From a bacterium (GTDB lineage: Bacteria > Bdellovibrionota_C > UBA2361 > SZUA-149): DNA of 5,322 bases. Of this stretch, positions 1 to 5,322 are shown piece by piece (position 1 is the stretch's first letter; each line of letters begins with the position of its first letter). The position numbers were made by a program, and so were the translations under genes. The notes under the pieces were generated by a model. The model had not been told where the DNA came from, searched no databases, and saw nothing but the letters and a program-made list of their open reading frames with translations. Location: the NCBI GenBank assembly GCA_003230795.1, contig QIGM01000433.1, forward strand, positions 1 through 5,322. Reading direction: 5' to 3'.

Positions 1-793
1 GTTTAGGCCATGAAGGTTTCCAAGATGAATAAGGGTCCTCAAAGACGCTTTGCTGGACTTCCGGAGCCCAAGGGCCAGCGACATTTATTACGTAACGAGC
101 CTTACTTTGATGTTCAGTCCTCGCTAGCTCATCTCGCCAGGACAATCGCCAGTTCGCCTCCTCACCGGAGAGTCGATTGCACTTTCCTAGCCGGGCATAG
201 TTCAGAGTTACCGCACCTAGTTCCGCTGCATCCACTACGTTTTCAACAACCAAGCGAATGTCGTCCATCTGCCCATCATAGTATTGCAGCGCATCAGCGA
301 ACTCGAGTCCGTGCTCATTCAGTCGACGCCATTCCGGATCGCCTGCGCGCAAAGGTTTTGACCAAGGAAAAACATCCGCATTTGGTGGGCCAAACACTCT
401 TGCCAAGACGTCGTAGAACCATAGTCCGAAACGAACTTGCCAATATGGCCGGGTGCGTCCAGGCAGGATAGGAAATAGCTTCTTGAGTGGTTGCGCGAGA
501 TGCGGCGCCTGCCAAACCATGCGAGCTCGCTCGTGCAGGGATTCGTAGAGCAAAGAAAACTCGAACTGCTCGAGATATCTCACACCCCCGTGTAGTAGCT
601 TAGAGGATCGCGAGCTAGTGCCGTAGCTATAGTCACGCGCTTCCAGTAAGAGCACGCGATATCCCTTAAGTGCGGCTTCCCGAGCCGCTGCAGCACCGTG
701 GATGCCACCACCGATAATTGCGATATCGAATAACTCTGCTCCTGCTCGCGTAATGCGTTTATTGCGTGCTTTATCTGCTAGTTCCTGATTCAT
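1..793 (-). CDS. glpD: FAD-dependent glycerol-3-phosphate dehydrogenase, GlpD/GlpA type (partial, C-terminus beyond left edge)
   Basis: Membrane-associated flavoenzymes of this family oxidise sn-glycerol 3-phosphate to dihydroxyacetone phosphate and pass electrons to quinone. Read on the minus strand from ATG at 793, 264 codons stay open to the window edge. The FAD-binding fold is clear: residues 22-33 (FDIAIIGGGIHG) are the beta strand and dinucleotide loop, and E51 ends the second strand. The GlpD signature GTSSRSSKLLHGG with VRYLE spans 58-75. YYDGQMDDIRL (171-181) matches the family's Y/W-x-D-DxRL segment, and NVAGPW (237-242) matches the second FAD-contact region. The family is about 500-550 residues, so roughly half is present. 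The start is uncertain: an in-frame ATG at 826 would add 11 codons and has GGGGA almost touching it, while ATG 793 has no clear ribosome site. Related flavin oxidoreductases cannot be fully excluded without the C-terminal half. Confidence 0.9.
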   Translation of the reverse strand, partial: MNQELADKARNKRITRAGAELFDIAIIGGGIHGAAAAREAALKGYRVLLLEARDYSYGTSSRSSKLLHGGVRYLEQFEFSLLYESLHERARMVWQAPHLAQPLKKLFPILPGRTRPYWQVRFGLWFYDVLARVFGPPNADVFPWSKPLRAGDPEWRRLNEHGLEFADALQYYDGQMDDIRLVVENVVDAAELGAVTLNYARLGKCNRLSGEEANWRLSWRDELARTEHQSKARYVINVAGPWAPEVQQSVFEDPYSSWKPSWPK

Positions 794-815
794 GCAGTCA
801 TCTGAAGAAGAAATT

Positions 816-840
816 CCCGATAGCATTCCCCGATAGCATT
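816..840. repeat. Two-copy 13-base tandem repeat at the glpD translation start
   Basis: The 12-mer CCCGATAGCATT occurs at 816-827 and again at 829-840, giving a 13-base period. On the minus strand each copy supplies an ATG followed by CTATCGGG. The ATG at 826 is in frame with glpD. The ATG at 839 is shifted because the period is not a multiple of three. The repeat overlaps the likely ribosome-binding region of glpD. Confidence 0.8.
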
Positions 841-916
841 TACTGTAGCGTACATTCTTTGAGTTTATGTAGAGGTGAGAGAACTAAGATGCGTACACAG
901 GTATACCTCTGCCGCT

Positions 917-944
917 AGAATATCGACAGAGAAAGAAGACGCAA
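917..944 (-). promoter_or_regulatory. Weak sigma-70-like promoter candidate for glpD
   Basis: On the minus strand, TTGCGT (944-939) and TATTCT (922-917) are separated by 16 bases. This would start transcription near 910, leaving a leader of roughly 85-117 bases before either glpD start. Both boxes are only partial matches. Downstream of it, a perfect 10-base palindrome AGGTATACCT (899-908) and a longer AGAGGT/ACCTCT dyad (871-876 with 905-910) could be an operator. This is an inference only. Confidence 0.25.
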
Positions 945-945
945 G

Positions 946-986
946 GGTAGCTTCGAGCCGCTTAGGGCTTCAATTTAGAAACTACC
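946..986 (-). terminator. Imperfect stem-loop just downstream of the flagellin-like gene
   Basis: Starting 8 bases after the stop codon of the minus-strand gene, GGTAGTTTC (986-978) can pair with GAAGCTACC (954-946) using one G-U pair. The roughly 23-base loop contains a smaller AGCC/GGCT stem. There is no T-run, so this is at most a weak or factor-dependent terminator, or a 3' end stabilising structure. Confidence 0.3.
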
Positions 987-994
987 GCTTGATT

Positions 995-1564
995 CTATTC
1001 AGCGAGAAGCTTGGCAACCCGTTCAAAGTTCAACTCACCGATAGCACCTAGTGCTTCGTCGCTGTTGAACTGAATCTGATCGCTTGCTTCAGAGGCTGTG
1101 TTTTGCGCTCGATCAACATCTTCTACGGTCGCATCAGCTGCTTCGAGATTCTCACTCGCAACATCTGCTGTTTCCGCTCGACTACGTAAATCGCTAAGCA
1201 AATCAACGATATCAGACTTAAGCTCCTCTAAATCATCCGCGAATTCGCGAACGAGGCCGGAACCTTTTTCATCTGAATCTGACTCAGCGACTTGCTCGAG
1301 CACATTGAGCGCTTCATTTGAAAAGCGCACTGCCTCATTTAGGCTCTCAACTAGCTTGCTTCCTTTTGCGGGTTCCTCTCGCTTCCTGACGTTGACTACC
1401 GCAGACGCTTCATTTGCGACCTGCGAAACCGACGTTCCGGAGCTAAGAGTCTTGAAGCTTTCACGGAGCGCACTAGGTGCGTTCTGCTTACTTGCTTCAC
1501 TCGCTTTTTTGGGAGCTGTGCTGGATGAGAGAAGTGACTGACTGTTTTTTATACTGTCAACCAT
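995..1564 (-). CDS. Reduced flagellin-like protein (divergent flagellin paralogue, 189 aa)
   Basis: Flagellins form the flagellar filament and are exported through the flagellar type III system without a cleaved signal; none is seen here. The protein is acidic and predicted to be mostly helical. The N-terminus MVDSIKNSQSLL resembles the flagellin start. LSSG (40-43) then sits in the usual sequence context, and SLNEAVRFSNEAL (74-86) resembles the LNQAIRNANDGI stretch. At the C-terminus, ENLEAADATVEDVDRA (138-153), QI (163-164) and VAKLL (183-187) line up without gaps with the C-terminal D0/D1 helix of ordinary flagellins. The variable D2/D3 domain is absent, leaving 189 residues where even minimal flagellins are about 250 or more. 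Two usually conserved stretches, DDAAG and QANQxPQ, are replaced. GGAG at 1577-1574 lies 9 bases before the ATG and supports the start. A sigma-28-like promoter lies upstream. An unrelated coiled-coil protein is the alternative. Confidence 0.62.
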   Translation of the reverse strand: MVDSIKNSQSLLSSSTAPKKASEASKQNAPSALRESFKTLSSGTSVSQVANEASAVVNVRKREEPAKGSKLVESLNEAVRFSNEALNVLEQVAESDSDEKGSGLVREFADDLEELKSDIVDLLSDLRSRAETADVASENLEAADATVEDVDRAQNTASEASDQIQFNSDEALGAIGELNFERVAKLLAE

Positions 1565-1679
1565 GACGTACTACTCCAGTTTACTGCTTACCACCGCTTG
1601 AATACCTACCTTCCAGCCAGGCATTCATCTAGACGTTCTACTTCTACTTTGCGGTAGACTATTTCCCTTACACCACGCA

Positions 1680-1699
1680 GCTTCCCCTCGGGGCAAAGC
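1680..1699 (-). promoter_or_regulatory. Hairpin in the 5' leader of the flagellin-like gene
   Basis: In the predicted minus-strand leader, GCTT and CCC pair with GGG and AAGC around a CGAG tetraloop, with small internal mismatches. It starts about 10 bases after the expected transcription start of the sigma-28-like promoter. It may protect the 5' end of the mRNA. It has no T-run, so termination is unlikely. Confidence 0.35.
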
Positions 1700-1716
1700 A
1701 CACCTGGCTACTACAA

Positions 1717-1743
1717 TAATCGACTGAAAACTGGATAACTTTA
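1717..1743 (-). promoter_or_regulatory. Sigma-28 (FliA)-type promoter for the flagellin-like gene
   Basis: On the minus strand the sequence reads TAAAGTTA (1743-1736), 11 bases, then GTCGATTA (1724-1717). The enterobacterial FliA consensus is TAAAGTTT-N11-GCCGATAA, so 13 of 16 positions match and the spacing is exact. Transcription would begin around 1710 and give a leader of about 145 bases before the ATG at 1564. It points at the flagellin-like gene, and this sigma factor is the usual driver of late flagellar genes such as flagellin. Confidence 0.72.
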
Positions 1744-1818
1744 GTCTTATTTACCCTGTTTTTGCTTTCTCATAGTTTTGATGCGGGATCCAAGCTTTGG
1801 ACTCAATTATTCATGAGT

Positions 1819-1838
1819 ATATTAATAATGATTAATAT
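1819..1838. promoter_or_regulatory. AT-rich perfect inverted repeat, possible operator (Fur-like)
   Basis: ATATTAAT and ATTAATAT form a perfect 8-base inverted repeat around AATG. The 19 bases from 1821 match 13 of 19 positions of the classical Fur box GATAATGATAATCATTATC. The match is helped by AT richness, so this may be a generic dimeric-regulator site or simply the AT-rich upstream part of a promoter. A weak TTGGAC (1797-1802) with TATTAA (1820-1825) at 17-base spacing overlaps it. Confidence 0.25.
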
Positions 1839-1890
1839 CAGTGTCTTAATCCCCTTTTCCAGTCGTGCGGTGCCTTAAACTGGCCCCTTC

Positions 1891-1921
1891 AAGCCTCCTC
1901 CTTCTCCCGCTAGGGAGGCTT
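1891..1921 (+). promoter_or_regulatory. GC-rich stem-loop with two alternative pairings upstream of the glycosidase-type gene
   Basis: AAGCCTCC (1891-1898) is perfectly complementary to GGAGGCTT (1914-1921). A competing hairpin, CTCCC-GCTA-GGGAG (1904-1917), uses some of the same bases, so the two structures exclude each other. Only TTT ends the long stem, and no plus-strand gene lies upstream to terminate. As DNA, the dyad would overlap the -35 area of the promoter candidate at 1922-1930 and could be an operator. Its function is not known. Confidence 0.35.
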
Positions 1922-1930
1922 TGCTATAAG
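1922..1930 (+). promoter_or_regulatory. Extended -10 promoter candidate for the four-gene plus-strand unit
   Basis: TGCTATAAG contains the extended -10 TGn followed by TATAAG, which is 5 of 6 against TATAAT. A poor -35 (TTCTCC, 1902-1907) sits 17 bases upstream, which is tolerated for extended -10 promoters. Transcription from about 1937 would leave a leader of about 36 bases before the ATG at 1973. This would exclude the longer GTG reading frame that begins at 1865. Confidence 0.4.
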
Positions 1931-1972
1931 CGAGGGCGTCAGGACTATGTATTGGTAATTAATGGGACTCTC

Positions 1973-2788
1973 ATGAGGCCGCCAAGACACATCTACCTAC
2001 CTGCCCTCTTACTTTGCCTCGGGCTGCTCTACCCGCGAATTTCGCTCGCCCAAAACACAGGCGACCCCTCGGCAGAGAGCTTTCGTTGGTCTCATGTTGA
2101 GAAAGGCTTCGAGATTGCTCGCTACCAGCTCGACCAAGGCTTTATGGTGATAAAGTCTGAAGTGCTCTTACTGAAGTTCTCACCAAAGCGATTTTCCTTT
2201 CTCGTAGCTCGAGCCTCTGACGTAAAACAGCGTAAGAGCGACGTTCGCACCCTCACCAAAGACCTGGGCGGAATCGCCGGAATCAATGCCCATTTCTTTG
2301 ACCCAGAAGGCCTCGCCCTCGGTCTGCTTGTTCGGGATGGGCGTTTGAATCAGGGAATGCATAAAGGCGGACGTTTACTTACCGGTGTTTTCTTCATCAA
2401 AGAGAATAAGCCACATATCGTTCATAGGAAAGCCTATAAAGAAACTACTGCCGATATAGCGATTCAGAGTGGTCCTCGCTTGGTAGTTGATGGTAAAGCT
2501 CAAGCGATAAAATCATCAGATGTTTCTTCGCGACGCTCGGGAATAGCGATTACTAAGAAGGGCGAAGTCATTTTATTTGCGACTATGCTGCGATTTCCCG
2601 GCGCAAGCTTCAAACAACTCCAAGAAATGTTGAGCGACCCAACCCTCGAGATTGAACACGCTCTGAACTTGGATGGTGGAAGTTCTTCTCAACTTTTCGT
2701 AGAAAAGAACAAACGCGTTGCAGACGAAACATTTATTGACGGCGGTGACCTCGTACCAGTGGCACTAGTAGTAAAACGCAGAAAATAA
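1973..2788 (+). CDS. Exported NAGPA/DUF2233-family protein (phosphodiester glycosidase-like)
   Basis: The family is named after the mammalian enzyme that uncovers mannose 6-phosphate by removing N-acetylglucosamine from a phosphodiester. Bacterial members are exported and thought to act on sugar-phosphodiester or cell-wall glycans; the substrate here is unknown. Family landmarks occur in order: GINAHFFD (103-110), GLALGLLVRDG (113-123), QSGPRLVVDG (165-174), RRSGIAI (187-193) and LNLDGGSSSQL (231-241), with VPVALVV at the end. I place the start at ATG 1973 because residues 1-26 then form a signal peptide: a basic start, the hydrophobic core LPALLLCLGLL, and SLA before a predicted cut at Q27. 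GTG 1865 would bury this peptide behind 36 residues. GGGA lies 6 bases before the ATG. No lipobox is present, so a periplasmic or secreted location is expected. It is first in a probable four-gene unit. Confidence 0.85.
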   Translation: MRPPRHIYLPALLLCLGLLYPRISLAQNTGDPSAESFRWSHVEKGFEIARYQLDQGFMVIKSEVLLLKFSPKRFSFLVARASDVKQRKSDVRTLTKDLGGIAGINAHFFDPEGLALGLLVRDGRLNQGMHKGGRLLTGVFFIKENKPHIVHRKAYKETTADIAIQSGPRLVVDGKAQAIKSSDVSSRRSGIAITKKGEVILFATMLRFPGASFKQLQEMLSDPTLEIEHALNLDGGSSSQLFVEKNKRVADETFIDGGDLVPVALVVKRRK

Positions 2789-2804
2789 GGAGAGAAGAAC
2801 GCGG

Positions 2805-3812
2805 GTGGATGAGAAGAAGGTAGTATTACTTGAAGGAGATGGAATTGGGCCTGAAGTCACAAAAGCAGTCGTTCATATTTTTGAACAGGCGAAAGCGGGG
2901 ATAGAGTGGCTGCCGGCAGAAGCGGGCGCACAAGCAGTAGAGTCCCAAGGCTCACCTCTTCCAGATTCAACGGTGGACACTATCCGTGAAGTCGGATTAG
3001 CGCTTAAAGGCCCCATCACTACTGGCATTGCTAAGGGATTTCGCAGCGTCAATGTACAGATCCGACAAGCACTCGATCTTTTTGCAAACGTTCGTCCCAT
3101 TCGCTCACTTCCCGAAGTCAAAACTCGTTACGATAATGTTGATCTCATCATTATCCGTGAAAACACTGAGGGCCTCTATTCTGGACTAGAGCACGAGATT
3201 ACCCCAGGAGTGGTCACGAGTATTAAGGTCTCCACGGAAAAGGCCTGCACGCGCATCGGAGAGTTCGCCTTTTCTTTGGCGCAGAAGCAGGGGCGAAGGA
3301 AAGTCACTGGCGTGCACAAAGCAAACATCATGAAACTCTCTGATGGACTCGCGCTAGATTGTTATCGTGCAGCGGCAGCGAAACATCCTGAGATTGAGTA
3401 TGACGAGCGCATCATCGATGCGATGGCAATGTCGCTGGTACTGGACCCCTGCGAATTCGATGTTCTGGTGATGGAGAATCTCTACGGAGATATTATTTCT
3501 GACCTCTGCGCAGGACTCATCGGCGGACTAGGGCTTGCGCCAAGTGCAAATATTGGAGCTGATTGCGCAGTATTTGAAGCGGTTCATGGTTCCGCGCCCG
3601 ATATTGCCGGACAGGGAGTCGCGAATCCAACCGCACTTCTCCTTTCCGCTGTGGAGATGCTGCACCATATAGGTAACAGTGAATGCGCAGACAGAATTAC
3701 TTCCGCACTTCATAAGACACTAGCGTCTGAGAAAACTCGCACGCGCGATTTAGGTGGCAAACTCTCGACGATGGATTTCGCGAAAGAACTAGTGGCGCGA
3801 CTCGATGGCTAA
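2805..3812 (+). CDS. NAD-dependent isocitrate dehydrogenase-family protein (isocitrate/isopropylmalate dehydrogenase superfamily)
   Basis: This beta-decarboxylating dehydrogenase most likely converts isocitrate to 2-oxoglutarate and CO2 with NAD in the cytoplasm. At 335 residues it has the length of the short NAD-type enzymes. VVLLEGDGIGPE (6-17) opens the fold. The substrate loop has S81, N83, R87 and R97, with FANVRP (93-98), and R118. RENTEGLYSG (118-127) provides the catalytic tyrosine Y125, and VHKANIMK (170-177) the catalytic lysine K172. D205, D229 and D233 should bind the metal. HGSAPDIAG (261-269) carries Asp-Ile where NADP enzymes have Lys-Tyr, indicating NAD. ENTEGLYSGLEHE favours isocitrate dehydrogenase over isopropylmalate dehydrogenase, but homoisocitrate or related substrates remain possible. 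The start is GTG 2805 with AAGGAGAG (2787-2794) ahead of it; the nearby ATG 2809 is out of frame. The gap to the previous gene is 16 bases. Confidence 0.88.
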   Translation: MDEKKVVLLEGDGIGPEVTKAVVHIFEQAKAGIEWLPAEAGAQAVESQGSPLPDSTVDTIREVGLALKGPITTGIAKGFRSVNVQIRQALDLFANVRPIRSLPEVKTRYDNVDLIIIRENTEGLYSGLEHEITPGVVTSIKVSTEKACTRIGEFAFSLAQKQGRRKVTGVHKANIMKLSDGLALDCYRAAAAKHPEIEYDERIIDAMAMSLVLDPCEFDVLVMENLYGDIISDLCAGLIGGLGLAPSANIGADCAVFEAVHGSAPDIAGQGVANPTALLLSAVEMLHHIGNSECADRITSALHKTLASEKTRTRDLGGKLSTMDFAKELVARLDG

Positions 3813-4494
3813 AGACGAATCGCAGAACGCTGCAGTTCTTTCTCAGTTCTTACAGCCCGAACGTCTTGCTCGACTCGAAAGCGTTCTCGATTCACGCACC
3901 AGCTCTCTTACTGTCGTTCTTGACCAAGTTAAAAACAGCCACAATATCTCGGCAGTGCTTAGAAGCGCCGACGCCTTCGGCCTTAGTCGCGTGCATCTCG
4001 TCGGTGAGTCGTTTCACTACAGTCCTTCTATTAGTCAAGGAACCGAACGCTGGATGCAACTAAGCAAACATGCCGATCCGGAAGAAGCCATCGCTCATCT
4101 CAAGAGCGAAGGTTTTAAGATCGTCGTGCTGCAACCCGAAGCGCACTCTGAGAGAGAGCAGAAGCAAGCTTTTCCAGTATCGATGTTACCCTTCGAAGAG
4201 AAACTCGCTTTAGTTTTCGGAAATGAAGGACTAGGCGTAAACGATAAGTTCTCCAATGCCGCAGATATTCATGCGTTCATTCCAATGTCTGGATTTGTCG
4301 AGAGCCTCAATATCTCTGTCGCCTGCGCTATATGTTTGTTTTCTTCTACGATAACGAAAGCCGCACCCGAACAAAGAAGCGCGCCGCTCTCGCCGACCGA
4401 CCGCGAGGAGTTAAAAAACATCTGGCTCAAAACCGGAGTCCGCAATTCAGATATCATTCTCAAGGAAATTGAAACTCGCCAAAACGAAGACTAA
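3805..4494 (+). CDS. trmH: TrmH-type tRNA (guanosine-2'-O-)-methyltransferase (SPOUT family)
   Basis: TrmH uses S-adenosylmethionine to methylate the ribose 2'-hydroxyl of G18 in the D-loop of tRNA. The 229-residue protein has the same length as the E. coli enzyme and all three SPOUT motifs of the SpoU subfamily. Motif 1 is DQVKNSHNISAVLRSADAFG (40-59), with N47 and the catalytic arginine R53. Motif 2 is LALVFGNEGLGV (134-145). Motif 3 is IPMSGFVESLNISVACA (159-175), which forms part of the trefoil-knot cofactor pocket. The tail (195-229) resembles the helical TrmH C-terminal extension, which argues for TrmH over the RlmB type with its separate N-terminal domain. The ATG overlaps the end of the dehydrogenase gene by 8 bases, implying translational coupling. 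The exact target nucleotide is inferred from the family. Confidence 0.88.
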   Translation: MAKDESQNAAVLSQFLQPERLARLESVLDSRTSSLTVVLDQVKNSHNISAVLRSADAFGLSRVHLVGESFHYSPSISQGTERWMQLSKHADPEEAIAHLKSEGFKIVVLQPEAHSEREQKQAFPVSMLPFEEKLALVFGNEGLGVNDKFSNAADIHAFIPMSGFVESLNISVACAICLFSSTITKAAPEQRSAPLSPTDREELKNIWLKTGVRNSDIILKEIETRQNED

Positions 4495-4510
4495 GGACGA
4501 TACTCGCTAA

Positions 4511-5322
4511 ATGAAAAGTATTCGCATCGCATCGGGCCAGGGTTTTTGGGGTGATTGGCTTGAAGCACCGAAACATCAAGTCCGGAAAGGACAAATAGAC
4601 TACCTCATGCTCGATTACCTCGCTGAGGTAACAATGTCTATTCTCGCTAAGCAACACGCTAGAAATCCGGACTACGGCTACGCAAAAGATTTCGTCGATC
4701 TCATGGAAGAGATTCTGCCGGATATTGTGCAGAAACGGATTAAGGTACTTGCAAACGCAGGCGGAGTGAATCCGAAAGCTTGCGGAGAGGCAGTTCGAAA
4801 AGTAGCTGAAAAACTCAATCTTTCAGCCCACGTCAAAATTGCTGTCGTTCTCGGAGATAATATCCATCCCCAGCTCGATGAACTTTTCTCTTCTGGAGAG
4901 GAGCTACTCAACTTAGACGACGGTCGAGAGTTTTCTTCAATTTCGAAACAGGTTACTTCCGCAAATGTCTATCTCGGTGCAGATGCTCTCGTGGAGGCGC
5001 TTGATGAGGGTGCAGACGTTATTATTACCGGACGAGTCGCAGATGCATCACTCGTTCTTGCGCCGGCTCGACACGAGTTTTCTTGGGCACGCGATGACTG
5101 GGATAAAGCAGCAGCCGGGATCGTTGCCGGGCATATAATTGAATGCGGTCCTCAAAGTTCTGGAGGCAACTTTTCTGCAGATTGGGAGTCAGTGCCTGAT
5201 CTTTGGAATATCGGCTACCCGATTGTTGAAATGTGGGAAGATGCAACCTTTTCCATCATCAAACACGAAGGCACTGGCGGACTGATCAACGAGCAAACAG
5301 TAAAAGAGCAGTTGGTCTACGA
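4511..5322 (+). CDS. Acyclic terpene utilization AtuA/DUF1446-family protein (partial, runs off right edge)
   Basis: The frame is open from ATG 4511 through 270 codons to the window end. The N-terminus is diagnostic of the AtuA/DUF1446 family: RIASGQGFWGD (5-15), an AP pair, then DYLMLDYLAEVTMSILA (30-46), GYAKDFV (56-62), IKVLANAGGVNP (77-88), LGADALVEAL (155-164), and ADVIITGRVADASLVLAP (168-185). GTGG (254-257) follows. In Pseudomonas the family is linked to citronellol and geraniol degradation and often neighbours acyl-CoA or leucine/isovalerate catabolism genes; its exact reaction is not settled. Full-length members are about 450 residues or more, so the second part of the protein lies outside. 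The gene starts 16 bases after trmH. The purine-rich AAGGA that overlaps the trmH stop codon is rather far for an ideal ribosome site, so coupling to trmH translation is possible. Confidence 0.87.
   Translation, partial: MKSIRIASGQGFWGDWLEAPKHQVRKGQIDYLMLDYLAEVTMSILAKQHARNPDYGYAKDFVDLMEEILPDIVQKRIKVLANAGGVNPKACGEAVRKVAEKLNLSAHVKIAVVLGDNIHPQLDELFSSGEELLNLDDGREFSSISKQVTSANVYLGADALVEALDEGADVIITGRVADASLVLAPARHEFSWARDDWDKAAAGIVAGHIIECGPQSSGGNFSADWESVPDLWNIGYPIVEMWEDATFSIIKHEGTGGLINEQTVKEQLVY

Larger units (their letters stand above)
1565..1972. other. Divergent intergenic regulatory region
   Basis: About 400 bases separate the minus-strand flagellin-like gene from the plus-strand glycosidase-type gene. 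From left to right it contains the minus-strand leader with a ribosome site and a GC-rich hairpin, the sigma-28-like promoter (1717-1743), an AT-rich stretch with a perfect inverted repeat (1819-1838), a strong GC-rich hairpin (1891-1921), and an extended -10 element (1922-1930). I see no convincing gene in it. Confidence 0.7.

Noticed and set aside
10..471. A 153-codon plus-strand open frame
   Set aside because: It lies fully antisense to the clearly recognisable GlpD coding frame and its product has no family-like motifs.
1098..1541. A 147-codon plus-strand open frame antisense to the flagellin-like gene
   Set aside because: Its Ser/Leu-rich product is what the complement of a Glu/Ala/Asp-rich coding frame gives. 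The minus-strand frame has a ribosome site, a promoter and flagellin-like motifs.
1581..1628. A 15-residue leader ORF (ATG 1628 to TAA 1581, minus strand) before the flagellin-like gene
   Set aside because: It has no convincing ribosome site and no run of regulatory codons; an ORF of this size is expected by chance.
1786..1797. Directly adjacent BamHI (GGATCC) and HindIII (AAGCTT) sites, resembling a cloning junction
   Set aside because: The surrounding sequence shows no vector-like polylinker and continues as ordinary intergenic DNA, so chance adjacency is the simpler explanation.
1865..1972. A GTG-initiated 36-codon N-terminal extension of the glycosidase-type gene
   Set aside because: It would place the signal peptide internally, spans a strong hairpin and a promoter-like element, and lacks a good ribosome site.
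4678..5246. Minus-strand open frames within the AtuA-family gene
   Set aside because: They are shadows of the long plus-strand frame, which matches the AtuA/DUF1446 family along its whole visible length.

Overview
The window looks like chromosomal DNA from a Gram-negative, probably flagellated, Proteobacteria-like bacterium. The base composition is roughly balanced (by eye, not counted). The indicators are a glycerol-3-phosphate dehydrogenase of the FAD-linked GlpD type, a flagellin-like protein behind a sigma-28-type promoter, an exported phosphodiester glycosidase-type protein, and an NAD-type isocitrate dehydrogenase. No taxon can be fixed from this sequence alone. There is no tRNA, rRNA, CRISPR array, transposase or phage gene.

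Left half, minus strand: positions 1-793 carry the N-terminal 264 codons of a glpD-like gene that runs off the left edge. About 200 bases upstream of it lies a 189-codon gene (995-1564). At first sight it encodes only an acidic coiled-coil protein, but it keeps the landmarks of both conserved ends of flagellin in the right order and lacks the variable middle. A close match to a FliA (sigma-28) promoter lies upstream of it at 1717-1743, with exact spacing and the correct orientation. These two independent signals support a reduced, divergent flagellin paralogue and are the main point of interest.

Middle: a roughly 400-base divergent intergenic region (1565-1972) holds the sigma-28 promoter and a leader hairpin for the minus-strand gene. 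For the plus-strand genes it holds an AT-rich dyad, a GC-rich hairpin and an extended -10 promoter candidate.

Right half, plus strand: four closely spaced genes look like one transcription unit. They are an exported NAGPA/DUF2233 protein, an NAD-dependent isocitrate dehydrogenase-family enzyme (16-base gap), a TrmH-type tRNA 2'-O-methyltransferase (8-base overlap with the previous gene) and an AtuA/DUF1446-family protein (16-base gap, cut by the right edge). The genes have no obvious shared pathway. The tight spacing suggests co-expression, while the functions mix envelope or sugar chemistry, central or branched-chain carbon metabolism, and tRNA modification.
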